Origin: Pseudoalteromonas ulvae UL12
GTDB taxonomy: Bacteria; Pseudomonadota; Gammaproteobacteria; Enterobacterales; Alteromonadaceae
Direction of reading: 5' to 3'
Assembly (NCBI RefSeq): GCF_014925405.1
Contig: NZ_AQHJ01000032.1
Span: forward strand, 1 to 25,000
Length of the DNA: 25,000 nt
Shown here: positions 7,391-14,826 of the stretch, in pieces
How the letters are laid out: every line of letters starts with the position of its first letter
How positions within the stretch are numbered: the first letter of the stretch is position 1
Notes under the pieces: generated by a model
The model's input: the letters and a program-made list of their open reading frames with translations, nothing else
Database searches by the model: none
Told to the model about the DNA's origin: nothing
Translations under genes and position numbers: made by a program

Positions 7391-7423
7391 GGTTTTTCTT
7401 ATTGTTTATTGTCAAAAAACCAT
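7389..7423 (-). promoter_or_regulatory. Inverted repeat covering the M19 peptidase start codon
   Basis: ATGGTTTTT (7389-7397) and AAAAACCAT (7415-7423) are exact reverse complements separated by 17 nt. On the minus strand the second arm of the RNA hairpin includes the first two bases of the peptidase start codon and the sequence just before it, so the structure could hide the translation start. The stem has few G-C pairs, so a regulatory role is tentative. Confidence 0.3.
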
Positions 7424-7470
7424 TGTGTGAGTTTCTCTATCGCGTTACAAGGCCTGCGCGTTAAATGATC

Positions 7471-7719
7471 TTAATAATCTGGACTTAGGTGCTCTTCAGG
7501 CTGCTCTGCAAAGGTGCGAGCAGTCATGATATTGACACTCTCATGTAGCTCCGAAAAGACAATAACAACTTCTCCAGATTTTAATTGCTGGCGTATTTGA
7601 GCAATTTTATCGTCTGTAGAATATTCAAGTTCGCCATAATCAGTCCCTTCACGCAGAATAAATTCTTTAATTAAGTTATCGAGCGTGTCTTTTGCTAAGG
7701 CGTCATAAGGGATAATCAT
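7471..7719 (-). CDS. yheU: YheU family protein (UPF0270)
   Basis: An 82-residue acidic protein closely matching E. coli YheU: the segments [11 protein letters not shown] (residues 20-30) and [14 protein letters not shown] (51-64) are characteristic. Function is unknown. Its ATG overlaps the TGA of yheT (ATGA, 7716-7719), so the two are translationally coupled, the same yheT-yheU order as in E. coli. The C-terminus is slightly longer than in the enterobacterial protein. Confidence 0.93.
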   Translation of the reverse strand: MIIPYDALAKDTLDNLIKEFILREGTDYGELEYSTDDKIAQIRQQLKSGEVVIVFSELHESVNIMTARTFAEQPEEHLSPDY

Positions 7720-8690
7720 AATAAGGTTCGCTTAAAGAATGCGGGAATTTTTTGCTCAAGCCAGAATACGGGTTTCAATGGATTCGCGCCACTAATAAAA
7801 CCGACATGGCCTCCTTTTTGTGAGACGGCCAGTTCTACATGTTCACTGACTTCTTCCTGAAGCGGGACAGCTTGGCGTGAAAGCATCGGGTCGTCGTGCG
7901 CATGCACGATCAGTGTGGGTGTGGCGATATCTTTTAGATAAGGTTTAGCACTGGACTGTTGATAATAATCATCGGCATTTCGAAAGCCATGTAAGGGGGC
8001 GGTAACGCGATTATCAAACTCGAGTAAATCGTTAATGTTTGCGAGCTCATCACTGCTAAGTTGAATTTGTTGCTCGATTGTTGGTAATTTTCGCGCTGTT
8101 GACTTTTTTAAGCGCCCCAATAAATAGCGTTGGTAAATTTTTGCCAAGCTTTTACGAATGACCTGACAGGAGCTCGCTAAATCAAGGGGCGCAGAAATAA
8201 CCGCGGCGGCATTTAGTAAACTATGCTGCTTAAATTCCCCTAAATATTTCGCTAACACATTTCCTCCCAGTGAAAAGCCAACAGCGACTAATGGTTTATT
8301 CGGAAAACGTGCTTTTAACGTTTCAAACAAATAGCGTGCATCGGTTGTTTCACCGCTGTGATAAGCACGAGGCAACAAGTTCGCCAATTTAGAGCAGTTT
8401 CGAAAATGCATGAGCACAACATCAAAGCCATTGGTATGTAATGCTTTCATCATACCTTTAGCATAAAAACTATCGATGTTGCCTTCTAAACCATGGAAGA
8501 CGACTGCTAATGGTCGAGTGTCGCTCGTAATTGCCGGGGTTGCCCATGCAAGTTCGAGGAAGTCTTGATCGGGTGTGGTGAGCGTTTCATACTCAACATT
8601 TAACGCCAGTTTGGGGCGAAAAAAACGAGGGAGTATGGTCTGTGCATGTTTGTTGCTCATCCACCAAGCGGGTTTAAAACTACCGTTCAT
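7716..8690 (-). CDS. yheT: Alpha/beta-fold hydrolase YheT (UPF0017 family)
   Basis: A predicted esterase or lipase-like hydrolase of 324 residues. I choose ATG 8690 ([18 protein letters not shown]), which matches the usual N-terminus of this family (WW..N.H.QT) and has AGGA just upstream. The frame runs on to 8750, but that extension would run into the stem of the terminator of the preceding gene. Motifs: VVFHGLEGN (oxyanion side), nucleophile elbow GFSLGGN, MHFRNCS, acidic HAHDDP and late histidine GGHVGF, completing a Ser-Asp-His triad. Physiological substrate is unknown. It forms an operon with yheU, which overlaps its stop. Confidence 0.92.
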   Translation of the reverse strand: MNGSFKPAWWMSNKHAQTILPRFFRPKLALNVEYETLTTPDQDFLELAWATPAITSDTRPLAVVFHGLEGNIDSFYAKGMMKALHTNGFDVVLMHFRNCSKLANLLPRAYHSGETTDARYLFETLKARFPNKPLVAVGFSLGGNVLAKYLGEFKQHSLLNAAAVISAPLDLASSCQVIRKSLAKIYQRYLLGRLKKSTARKLPTIEQQIQLSSDELANINDLLEFDNRVTAPLHGFRNADDYYQQSSAKPYLKDIATPTLIVHAHDDPMLSRQAVPLQEEVSEHVELAVSQKGGHVGFISGANPLKPVFWLEQKIPAFFKRTLL

Positions 8691-8740
8691 GATCCTAAAG
8701 ATGTTTTGTAATACACCTGAGCAGTGTATCAGAAAAAAAT

Positions 8741-8776
8741 AAAGCACCAAACTAAGCGGGCTTAGTTTGGTGCTTT
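8741..8776 (-). terminator. Rho-independent terminator of the DUF3149-like gene
   Basis: AAAGCACCAAACTAAG (8741-8756) and its exact reverse complement (8761-8776) enclose the 4-nt loop CGGG. Read on the minus strand the stem runs into TTTATTTTTTT, a strong U-tract. It lies 20 bp beyond the stop of the 46-codon gene at 8797-8937 and insulates it from yheT, which supports that small gene being a real transcription unit. Confidence 0.88.
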
Positions 8777-8796
8777 AGCGCGTCGTGCTTAACTCT

Positions 8797-8937
8797 TTAC
8801 TCAGGCACTTCAGCCTCATTAATCTTTTTCATGAAATACACAACGTAAAAAATACATAATGAAATAACGACACCAAGAAATCCGAATGAAAAAAACAACA
8901 CTGGGTCGCTAAAAAAATCTCTAAAAAATACGTTCAT
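8797..8937 (-). CDS. DUF3149-like single-pass membrane microprotein (46 aa)
   Basis: A 46-codon gene with an excellent ribosome binding site (TAGGAGAAA, then ATG at 8937) and its own strong terminator 20 bp after the stop. The protein begins MNVFFRDFFSDPVLFFSFGF and has one membrane helix (residues about 14-36), followed by a short charged tail (MKKINEAEVPE). The layout (aromatic amphipathic N-terminus with a D/N-P pair, one helix, K-rich exit, acidic end) matches DUF3149 proteins as I remember them; this is recognition by pattern, not by search. Function is unknown. A FNR-type box lies upstream at a position expected for activation, hinting at a role in low-oxygen respiration or a similar response. 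Confidence 0.78.
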   Translation of the reverse strand: MNVFFRDFFSDPVLFFSFGFLGVVISLCIFYVVYFMKKINEAEVPE

Positions 8938-8968
8938 GGCGTTTCTCCTATTTCTTCAATAAGGTAAA

Positions 8969-9008
8969 GATATAAGAGCGATGGCAAACTAGATCTGATT
9001 TAGATCAA
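8969..9008 (-). promoter_or_regulatory. Candidate FNR-type activator box and promoter of the DUF3149-like gene
   Basis: On the minus strand TTGAT-CTAA-ATCAG (positions 9008-8995) matches the FNR/Anr/EtrA consensus TTGAT-N4-ATCAA in nine of ten bases. A possible -10 TATATC lies at 8974-8969, giving a start near 8962, so the box is centred at about -40, the place typical of class II activation. The -35 itself is poor, as expected for an activator-dependent promoter. A second similar box at 9045-9058 lies inside the neighbouring gene. Confidence 0.45.
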
Positions 9009-9011
9009 GTT

Positions 9012-9497
9012 TTACTCGGTTGAATGAATGAGCTGGTGGAGAGTTTGATTTAGATCAGGTTTTTTGGCTAATGTGCGATCGCTAATGTAAAGCGCGAGGT
9101 TATCGGGTTGTGCATGATGATGAGTAAGGAATTGATGATAGGCTTCAACCAGCAGATGTTGCTCTTGCTGTTCAAAGCTCAATTCAGTGGCAAGCATTTG
9201 AGCACGCATTGTTTCGTAGTGAGGCAATGTAAAGTATTGCTTTTTGAGCTGTGCTCTTAATGCTCGTAATGGAGCAGTAAATTGCTTATTAAAAGGAGTG
9301 AGTGCAGCAATTAACTGCATCAATTGATGAGCAGATAGCTGAATGTTTAAGGTATTTAAATAGAGTAAAAATAGGCAGAGATTGACGTTTTTATCATCGG
9401 TATCTTGCCATTCTAAAAGAGTATTCGCCACCTGTGGGTGGCGATAAATATCGAGACTAAATTGCCAAAATGCCTGTGAGTTAATCGCAGTCGGCAT
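9012..9497 (-). CDS. TIGR02444 family protein
   Basis: A 161-residue helical, soluble protein. I choose ATG 9497 (MPTAINSQAFWQFSLDIYR), since the AFW.FS...Y....V...LL.WQD...NVN...F..YL pattern at the N-terminus is the mark of this family (TIGR02444); the open frame extends to 9530 but that adds sequence unlike the family. It overlaps the 3' end of yheS by 17 nt, so the two are probably co-translated; this family is often encoded directly after a yheS-like gene in gammaproteobacteria. Function is unknown. Confidence 0.85.
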   Translation of the reverse strand: MPTAINSQAFWQFSLDIYRHPQVANTLLEWQDTDDKNVNLCLFLLYLNTLNIQLSAHQLMQLIAALTPFNKQFTAPLRALRAQLKKQYFTLPHYETMRAQMLATELSFEQQEQHLLVEAYHQFLTHHHAQPDNLALYISDRTLAKKPDLNQTLHQLIHSTE

Positions 9498-11397
9498 GAA
9501 AGGCACTTTCTTTATTATCAAGTTCTTCAAGCAATTCTAGTAGCTGTTCTTCAGTGTCATTATGTTCGGGGACGAGCAGCGCTTGTTGCGCCAATAGTTG
9601 GGTTAATTGCGCTTTATTATCTGCTTCATATATTGTGCCATCAGACAGCGCCATTTCTATTTCGCTCAGTTTTGCGGTGCTTTTATCGAGCTTAGTTTCT
9701 AATTGGCTAATTTTCTTTTTGAGCGGCTGCACTTCTTTTCGAAATTCAGCTTCTCGGCGTTTTTGATCTTTACGATTAACGGCGCTGTGGCTTTTATCGG
9801 TTTTAGCCTCTGTTGCAGAGTCTGCCTTATTGGCGGCTAATAACCACTGATAGTATTCATCAAGGTCATAACCAAAAGGGGTAACTTGCCCTTGGTCGAC
9901 TAAATAATACTCGTCAGCAGTATTTTTGAGCATATGACGATCGTGGGAAACAGTGACCATCGCACCCTCAAAGCCTTGAAGTGCCATTACTAACGCATGG
10001 CGCATTTCCAAATCTAAATGGTTGGTTGGCTCATCGAGTAATAAGAGGTTCGGCTTTTGATAAACGAGCATAGCTAACACTAAGCGAGCTTTTTCACCGC
10101 CAGAAAAAGGCGCAACAGGTTCGAGTGCTTTATCGCCAAAAAAAGCAAAGCCGCCGAGGAAATCTCGAATTTTTTGTTCTGTTGCTTGTGGGTCTAAACG
10201 TTGTATGTGCAATAGGGCACTGGCTGTTAGGTCGAGTGATTCAAGCTGATGCTGGGCAAAATAACCAATATTTAAGCCTTTGTGTTGAAATACTTCACCA
10301 CTTTGTGGGGCAAGTTCACCCGAAAGTAATTTAATCAGTGTTGATTTACCTGCACCATTTCGGCCAAGTAAGGCAATGCGACTACCCGGTACTAAATTGA
10401 GTTTGATGCTGTCTAAAATAGTGATGTCGCCATAACCTGCTTTAGCTTGATCTAAGGTCATAAGAGGATTAGGCAAAGCGAGGGGCTCTGCAAACTCAAA
10501 ATCAAATGGAGAGTCTACGTGGGCAGGGGCAAGCTTTTCCATGCGCTCAAGCGATTTAACACGGCTTTGTGCTTGTTTTGCTTTACTGGCTTTTGCTTTG
10601 AAGCGAGCGATGAACTTTTCGAGGTGAGCAATTTGTTCTTGCTGTTTTTCAAAGCTTGCTTGTTGTTGTGCTAAACGCTCTGCTTTTTGCCGTTCGAATT
10701 GTGAGTAATGACCTTTGTAGACGTTGATTTTTTGGTTTTCAATGTGCCAAATTTCATCAATGACGGCATCGAGGAATTCTCTGTCGTGAGAAATAAGCAC
10801 TAACGTACCGGTATAGGCTTTTAGAAATCGCTCTAACCAATAAACCGCATCAAGATCTAAGTGGTTAGTTGGCTCATCAAGTAATAACAAGTCAGCTTCA
10901 AAGATAAGTGCTTGTGCTAAGTTGAGGCGCATGCGCCATCCACCAGAAAAAGAACTGACCGGTAAGGTAATTTGGTCATTGCTAAAGCCTAATCCATGGA
11001 GGAGTTCGCCGGCTTTTGCTTCGATAGAATACCCACCTATTCCTTCAAGCTGCTGGTGGGCGAGGGCGAGTAACTCACCATCTTGTTTTTTTTCCGCAAG
11101 GTGCAGCTGCGCGCGTATTTTGTAATAACCAACATGACCTTGCAAAACATATTCGAGGGCTGAAATGTCTAATGCAGGTGTTTCTTGTTTTACAGAGGAA
11201 ATGCTCCAATCTTTTGGAACCTGGCAGTCGCCGCTATCGAGATGTAATTCACCTTTTAATAAGGCGAATAAACTAGATTTACCACAGCCATTGGCTCCGA
11301 CTAAACCGACTTTATGGCTAGGATATAAAGTGGCATTGGCTTCTTTTAGTAAAGGTTTTGCGCCGCGTAGGAGTTCGAGTTGCGAAATCTGGATCAT
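9481..11397 (-). CDS. yheS: ABC-F family ATPase YheS
   Basis: A 638-residue soluble ABC-F protein, close to the length of E. coli YheS. Two ATPase domains are complete: Walker A GANGCGKSS (residues 34-42), signature SFSGGW and Walker B LLLLDEPTNHLD in the first; GRNGAGKST, PFSGGEKARL and LLLLDEPTNHLD in the second. Between them is the Lys/Gln/Glu-rich linker typical of ABC-F, and a C-terminal coiled coil (KKKISQLETKLDKSTAKLSE) follows. There are no membrane segments. ABC-F proteins act on ribosomes, generally in the E site. The start ATG 11397 (MIQISQLELLRG) is chosen from family alignment; the frame extends to 11442 without support. It is divergent from yheV. Confidence 0.95.
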   Translation of the reverse strand: MIQISQLELLRGAKPLLKEANATLYPSHKVGLVGANGCGKSSLFALLKGELHLDSGDCQVPKDWSISSVKQETPALDISALEYVLQGHVGYYKIRAQLHLAEKKQDGELLALAHQQLEGIGGYSIEAKAGELLHGLGFSNDQITLPVSSFSGGWRMRLNLAQALIFEADLLLLDEPTNHLDLDAVYWLERFLKAYTGTLVLISHDREFLDAVIDEIWHIENQKINVYKGHYSQFERQKAERLAQQQASFEKQQEQIAHLEKFIARFKAKASKAKQAQSRVKSLERMEKLAPAHVDSPFDFEFAEPLALPNPLMTLDQAKAGYGDITILDSIKLNLVPGSRIALLGRNGAGKSTLIKLLSGELAPQSGEVFQHKGLNIGYFAQHQLESLDLTASALLHIQRLDPQATEQKIRDFLGGFAFFGDKALEPVAPFSGGEKARLVLAMLVYQKPNLLLLDEPTNHLDLEMRHALVMALQGFEGAMVTVSHDRHMLKNTADEYYLVDQGQVTPFGYDLDEYYQWLLAANKADSATEAKTDKSHSAVNRKDQKRREAEFRKEVQPLKKKISQLETKLDKSTAKLSEIEMALSDGTIYEADNKAQLTQLLAQQALLVPEHNDTEEQLLELLEELDNKESAFHADCD

Positions 11398-11559
11398 GAT
11401 ACAGTCTATAGCGTTTAAAATTAGCGTTAGTATATCAAGCAAGCGATCGAAATAGTTATAGCTAAACGTATAAATTGTATCCGAGGCTTAAAATAGCGCT
11501 GTTGTGAGTGAAGAAACAGAGTTAAAATAGCGAGTAATTCAGTCGTGTTGGGCGCAATC

Positions 11560-11760
11560 ATGAAGCAAAAAAAACGTTTTATCGCGGGTGCAGTGTGCCC
11601 TGAATGTCAGACTATGGATATGATGCAGCTTTATAAAGAGCATGATGTTGAAAAAGTTGAATGCTTATCTTGTGGCCATAAAATGACTCAGCCCGATGGT
11701 GCTGTACAAGCGTCTACACGCCAATTTGAGCAAGTGATTGGCGTGTTTAAACCTGAGTAG
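11560..11760 (+). CDS. yheV: YheV family small zinc-ribbon protein
   Basis: A 66-residue protein with two CxxC knuckles (CPEC at residues 14-17, CLSC about 21 residues later), expected to bind one zinc. KKRFIAGAVCPEC, VECLSCGHKM and the C-terminal EQVIGVFKP match E. coli YheV. The ATG at 11560 is chosen because family members begin just before RKRFIAG; an upstream GTG at 11545 is in frame but adds nothing conserved. Function is unknown. It is divergent from yheS, and its stop is one base from the end of the convergent slyX. Confidence 0.92.
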   Translation: MKQKKRFIAGAVCPECQTMDMMQLYKEHDVEKVECLSCGHKMTQPDGAVQASTRQFEQVIGVFKPE

Positions 11761-11761
11761 C

Positions 11762-11977
11762 TTAATAGTGTGGTGGAGGCGGCTCAACCAAGGGGCCGTC
11801 ACTATTAGGGCTGTTTTGCACTTCTTTAATTTTTTCGGCTAATAACTGGGTTTGACGCTGAATAATCGCGATTATTTTTTGGTGTTCTCGGATTTCATCA
11901 TTGAGAATGTCGATGGTTTCATCTTGGAAGGCCACTTTGGCTTCTAGTTCGTAAATTCTGGTTTCTAAATCACTCAT
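11762..11977 (-). CDS. slyX: SlyX family protein
   Basis: A 71-residue coiled-coil protein with the SlyX pattern: ETRI.ELE.K.AFQ...I..LN at the N-terminus, a heptad-rich middle and a proline-rich end (PPPPHY). Function is unknown. The start is ATG 11977, which overlaps the TGA of the preceding WD40 gene (ATGA), with GAGAAG upstream as ribosome binding site. In E. coli slyX lies near slyD and fkpA; here an fkpA-like gene lies just beyond the WD40 gene, so that neighbourhood is partly kept. No hairpin terminator separates it from the convergent yheV. Confidence 0.9.
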   Translation of the reverse strand: MSDLETRIYELEAKVAFQDETIDILNDEIREHQKIIAIIQRQTQLLAEKIKEVQNSPNSDGPLVEPPPPHY

Positions 11978-12963
11978 TTTTTCTTCTCTATTTGCCAAGT
12001 TTCCGCAAGGCCACTGGAACTTTCGCTAATAATGGTTTGCCCATCAGCTTTGAAGGCGACATCATACACCACTGCAGATTGAGGTCGAGACTCTTTTCTT
12101 GGGGTGACATGCCATGTCTGTAATTGTTGGCCGGTTTTTGCATCCCAAAGTGCAATTTTACGTGTTGGTGACCCAGTTAATAATAAATTGCCTTCTGCAT
12201 TGAAGCGCGCGGCGCTAAAAATTTGCTGGCGACTTGAATATTGTAAGTTAGAAATCATTTGACCTGTTTGTAAATCCCAAATGCGAGCTTGTTTTTGGCT
12301 ATCGGCTGTGAATGCATAGCGGCCTTTGGGGTCTAACGTCACTTGGGTGACTCGGCTGGGGTGATTAAAGCGGTGAATAACTTGCGCTGTGCGTGTATCC
12401 CATAAAAAAGCGGCATAATCGTTAGAGCCAGTTAGGGCGTAATAACCATTTGGCGACATATCAACAGCGTTAATTTTTTCTTGGTGGCCTAAAAATTCAA
12501 TCCGTCGGCCCGTTTGCATATCAATGTGCACCACAACCCCATTACTTTTGCCGTACAGCACATGGCGGCCTTGATTGCTGACGGCAATATCTCTGATTGA
12601 AGAGTCTTTTATTTTCCAAAAGCCGATATTCTCGCCGCTATTGATATCCCATAAAGCAAAGTTTTCTTTATCGGCGCTGACAGCGGTACTGTTATCAAAG
12701 CTAATTTCTGTAGAGAGCACTAAGTTATCTTCTACTTGTTGGTGGCTCCATTGATATTTAAGGCCATTTTTATTCAGGTCCCATAAAGCAAGGCCATGAG
12801 ATACTGATGAAACAAGACCCAAGGTTCCATCATCGGATAAACTAGCATCATAAGCACCTTGTATGGCATGCTCGGTTGCATTGCTCGGTAATTCTGATTG
12901 GCTACCGCAAGCGGTTAAAGAGGCCGCTACTAGTAAGCTAAAAATAGTGCGATATATCGTCAT
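11974..12963 (-). CDS. WD40-repeat lipoprotein
   Basis: A 329-residue protein with a signal peptide and lipobox (SLTAC, Cys19), so it is a probable lipoprotein. The mature part contains about six to seven WD40-type blades; clear blade ends include LALWDL, YAAFLWDTRTAQ, ARIWDLQTGQ, IALWDAKTGQ and the C-terminal AETWQIE, with intervening GH-type turns (LGHQEKINAVDMSPNG). It should fold as a beta-propeller scaffold for protein-protein contacts in the envelope; the partner is unknown. It is the first gene of a two-gene unit with slyX. Its 5' leader has a hairpin that could hide the only purine-rich ribosome binding site. Confidence 0.88.
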   Translation of the reverse strand: MTIYRTIFSLLVAASLTACGSQSELPSNATEHAIQGAYDASLSDDGTLGLVSSVSHGLALWDLNKNGLKYQWSHQQVEDNLVLSTEISFDNSTAVSADKENFALWDINSGENIGFWKIKDSSIRDIAVSNQGRHVLYGKSNGVVVHIDMQTGRRIEFLGHQEKINAVDMSPNGYYALTGSNDYAAFLWDTRTAQVIHRFNHPSRVTQVTLDPKGRYAFTADSQKQARIWDLQTGQMISNLQYSSRQQIFSAARFNAEGNLLLTGSPTRKIALWDAKTGQQLQTWHVTPRKESRPQSAVVYDVAFKADGQTIISESSSGLAETWQIEKKK

Positions 12964-12978
12964 TTTGCGCGTATTTTT

Positions 12979-13013
12979 CCTTAACTCTTGCTAAGCAAGA
13001 GGTTAGACTAAGG
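12979..13013 (-). promoter_or_regulatory. Leader hairpin of the WD40 gene
   Basis: TCTTGCT (12986-12992) pairs with AGCAAGA (12994-13000), extended by C12985-G13001 and by further pairing of CCTTA (12979-12983) with TAAGG (13009-13013) across a few mismatches. In the minus-strand RNA the outer arm includes AAGGA, the nearest purine-rich element upstream of the WD40 ATG. The structure could modulate translation; this is inferred from base pairing only. Confidence 0.3.
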
Positions 13014-13149
13014 GGCGATTTTGGTCCCAGGCTGTTTTAATAACTATTTCATATCGAACTAGTTATGCAAGCAGCCTATCACGTTGGCCGTTATTTTTAA
13101 TTAGTTAAGTATAGAGAATTGGCTACCAAATGGTATGTCGGAGACAATA

Positions 13150-13908
13150 ATGAAAAAAACACTAAAGTTATCTTTGATCGCAGCGTCTGTGCTCGCTCTT
13201 ACAGCCTGTAATCAAGAAGCAAAAAAAGAACAAGCAGTAGAAGTTAAGTTAGAAACTGCAGCACAACAGCAAGCATACGGCATTGGTGCATCTGTCGGTG
13301 GATTCTTAAATAAAGATTTAGCAGATAAAAAAGAGTTAGGTTTTGAATTAGACCAAGCTTTATTAATCAAAGGCTTCCAAGATGCGTTAGCTGGCTCTGC
13401 AAAAATCGATGATGAAAAAATCCGCGAAGTATTAACCCAGTTAGATACTGACGTGCGCGCAAAGCAAGCTGAGCAAGCAAAGATTGAAGCTGAAGAAAAC
13501 AAAGCTAAAGGTGTTGCGTTTTTAGCTGAAAATAGCAAGCGTGAAGGTGTAACTACAACTGAGTCAGGATTACAGTATGAAGTAATCACAGCTGGCGAAG
13601 GTGCACAACCTGCTGAAACTGATGTAGTTGTTGTTCACTACAAAGGGACTTTAATTGACGGTACTGAGTTTGATAGTTCTTACAAGCGTAATGAACCAGT
13701 AAACTTCCCACTTAACCGCGTGATTAAAGGTTGGACTGAAGGTGTTCAATTGATGAGTGTTGGTTCTAAGTTTAAGTTTGCGATTCCATCTGAATTAGCA
13801 TACGGCGATCGCGCAACAGGTTCTATCCCTGCTCACTCTACGCTTATCTTTGAAGTCGAGTTATTAGATATTGAACAACCAGAAAAAGAAGCAGTTGCAA
13901 GCGAATAA
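13150..13908 (+). CDS. fkpA: FkpA-like FKBP-type peptidyl-prolyl cis-trans isomerase, lipoprotein
   Basis: A 252-residue prolyl isomerase that helps proteins fold in the envelope. The signal peptide ends in a lipobox (LTAC, then NQ), so the protein is probably lipidated rather than free in the periplasm as in E. coli. Residues about 25-125 are the helical FKBP N-terminal dimerisation domain (QAYGIGASVGGFLNKDL). Residues about 140-245 are the FKBP catalytic domain: VVVHYKGTLIDGTEFDSS, VIKGWTEGVQLM, AYGDR, IPAHSTLIFEVELL. ATG 13150 follows GGAGA closely and begins a proper signal sequence; an in-frame upstream start at 13135 is less likely. It is divergent from the WD40 lipoprotein gene and has a strong terminator. 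Confidence 0.93.
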   Translation: MKKTLKLSLIAASVLALTACNQEAKKEQAVEVKLETAAQQQAYGIGASVGGFLNKDLADKKELGFELDQALLIKGFQDALAGSAKIDDEKIREVLTQLDTDVRAKQAEQAKIEAEENKAKGVAFLAENSKREGVTTTESGLQYEVITAGEGAQPAETDVVVVHYKGTLIDGTEFDSSYKRNEPVNFPLNRVIKGWTEGVQLMSVGSKFKFAIPSELAYGDRATGSIPAHSTLIFEVELLDIEQPEKEAVASE

Positions 13909-13929
13909 GTAGCGGTTATCTTTTTAAAT

Positions 13930-13958
13930 AAAAAAACGGGATTTAATCCCGTTTTTTT
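13930..13958. terminator. Bidirectional terminator between fkpA and rsd
   Basis: Seven A, CGGGA, a short TTTAA loop, TCCCG and seven T form a symmetrical hairpin that terminates in both directions. It serves fkpA on the + strand and the convergent rsd on the minus strand, overlapping the last bases of the rsd stop codon. Confidence 0.9.
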
Positions 13959-14430
13959 ATTTATCTAAATGATTTGAATATAAATTATCAATCAACTCAT
14001 CTTCGAATTCAAAACGTTGCTCAAGGACTTCACCGAGTTCAGAAAGATCGCTATCAAATTTTGAAAAGTCTTGTCCTTTCTTAGCGTCGGCATATTGATC
14101 ATTAAAGTTTAAAGCTAAATCGGTTGAACTTGCGATTTTTGGGTAAAGAGTTTTGGCAAGGGCTAAGCTTTGCGGCCCCTTTTCTTCACACGCTTGCACA
14201 ATGTCATCGTAAATTTCAAAATGTCCTGCTGATAAATAATCTACGAGAATTTGACAGAAGCTTTGAATTTCGTCTTTGTCAGGCAGAGCATTATCACTAC
14301 GCTCGTAAGGTGGCAAACCAACAAGTTTACAATATTGCACTAATAATTCTTGACGTTCCTCTAACCATGAATCAATAACTGAGTGGGATCCACCCCATGA
14401 CTCTTGGGCTTGTTCTAGTCTTGTTAGCAT
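13957..14430 (-). CDS. rsd: Rsd, regulator of sigma 70 (anti-sigma factor)
   Basis: A 157-residue acidic helical protein of the Rsd/AlgQ family, which binds RpoD and lowers housekeeping transcription, favouring alternative sigma factors in stationary phase. Conserved stretches: V..WL..R..LLV.YC.LVG near residues 19-38, CQILVDYLSAGHFEIYD (59-75), and the terminal LGEVLEQRFEFEDELI. Length is normal. ATG 14430 follows GGGAG at 7 nt. Upstream on the same strand lies a candidate small RNA whose terminator precedes rsd by about 160 bp. The neighbour hemE, divergent here, is also near rsd in E. coli. Confidence 0.93.
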   Translation of the reverse strand: MLTRLEQAQESWGGSHSVIDSWLEERQELLVQYCKLVGLPPYERSDNALPDKDEIQSFCQILVDYLSAGHFEIYDDIVQACEEKGPQSLALAKTLYPKIASSTDLALNFNDQYADAKKGQDFSKFDSDLSELGEVLEQRFEFEDELIDNLYSNHLDK

Positions 14431-14592
14431 ATTCTATCTCCCTTGCGAACTTAACGTTTTCTCTATAACAATGAAATATGAACAAAAGATCAACTGATTT
14501 TTTACAATTCAAGCAGATAAAATTTAAGTCATTGAAATATATTGGCTTATTTTTCAAGGGAAAAGAGGAGAAAGTACGCTTTTTATTGATTT

Positions 14593-14677
14593 AAAAAAGA
14601 AAAAACCACCCGAAGGTGGTTTAAATTCTTTTGCTGACTTGTTTAGACAAGTTCTTATTGTTCTTATTTACTAGCGC
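14593..14677 (-). ncRNA. Candidate small non-coding RNA (about 85 nt) in the rsd-hemE gap
   Basis: On the minus strand a near-consensus sigma 70 promoter (see 14684-14712) predicts a start near 14677. The RNA would contain a first hairpin, ACTTGT/ACAAGT around a 4-nt loop (14637-14652), then a terminator with stem AAACCACC/GGTGGTTT and a UUCG loop (14603-14622), followed by a TTTTTCTTTTTT tract ending near 14593. There is no ATG in the predicted transcript. I do not recognise a known RNA family. It could instead be an attenuator-like leader for rsd, which starts 163 bp further on. Confidence 0.55.
14603..14622 (-). terminator. Intrinsic terminator of the candidate small RNA
   Basis: An 8-bp perfect stem closed by CGAA on the + strand (UUCG on the minus strand, an unusually stable tetraloop). 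The minus-strand RNA continues into a long U-tract, whereas the + side has only a mixed sequence. It therefore terminates minus-strand transcription starting upstream of rsd. Confidence 0.85.
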
Positions 14678-14683
14678 AGCTAT

Positions 14684-14712
14684 TTTATAACAATTAATTT
14701 ACTTGCCTGCAA
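14684..14712 (-). promoter_or_regulatory. Sigma 70 promoter of the candidate small RNA
   Basis: On the minus strand TTGCAG (14712-14707) and TATAAA (14689-14684) are separated by exactly 17 bp. No open reading frame starts downstream before the terminator at 14603-14622. Confidence 0.55.
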
Positions 14713-14746
14713 CTGTTTATTTCAAAGTTTATGTAATTGTTTGATC

Positions 14747-14774
14747 TTGCACATAGAGCGTGGGCTATCATAAT
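14747..14774 (+). promoter_or_regulatory. Probable hemE promoter
   Basis: TTGCAC (14747-14752) and CATAAT (14769-14774) are spaced 16 bp, about 50 bp upstream of the hemE start. It is back to back with the small RNA promoter, leaving about 35 bp between the two -35 boxes. Confidence 0.5.
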
Positions 14775-14826
14775 GATACAATTGCCTGATTAAATGGGAT
14801 TACCCCAGTAGCAGAATGAGAACTTT

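Noticed and set aside
8691..8750. N-terminal extension of yheT to position 8750
   Set aside because: The extension overlaps the stem of a strong minus-strand terminator for the upstream gene, and the family N-terminus begins at the ATG at 8690.
11481..11536. Repeated TTAAAATAGCG in the yheS-yheV gap as a regulatory direct repeat or promoter
   Set aside because: Only two copies of an AT-rich 10-mer, without promoter spacing that fits either gene.
13052..13090. Possible sigma E promoter before the fkpA-like gene (CGAACTA, then TCACG)
   Set aside because: Only partial matches to both elements of the GGAACTT / TCTGA consensus, although fkpA is sigma E-controlled in E. coli. Not strong enough to annotate.
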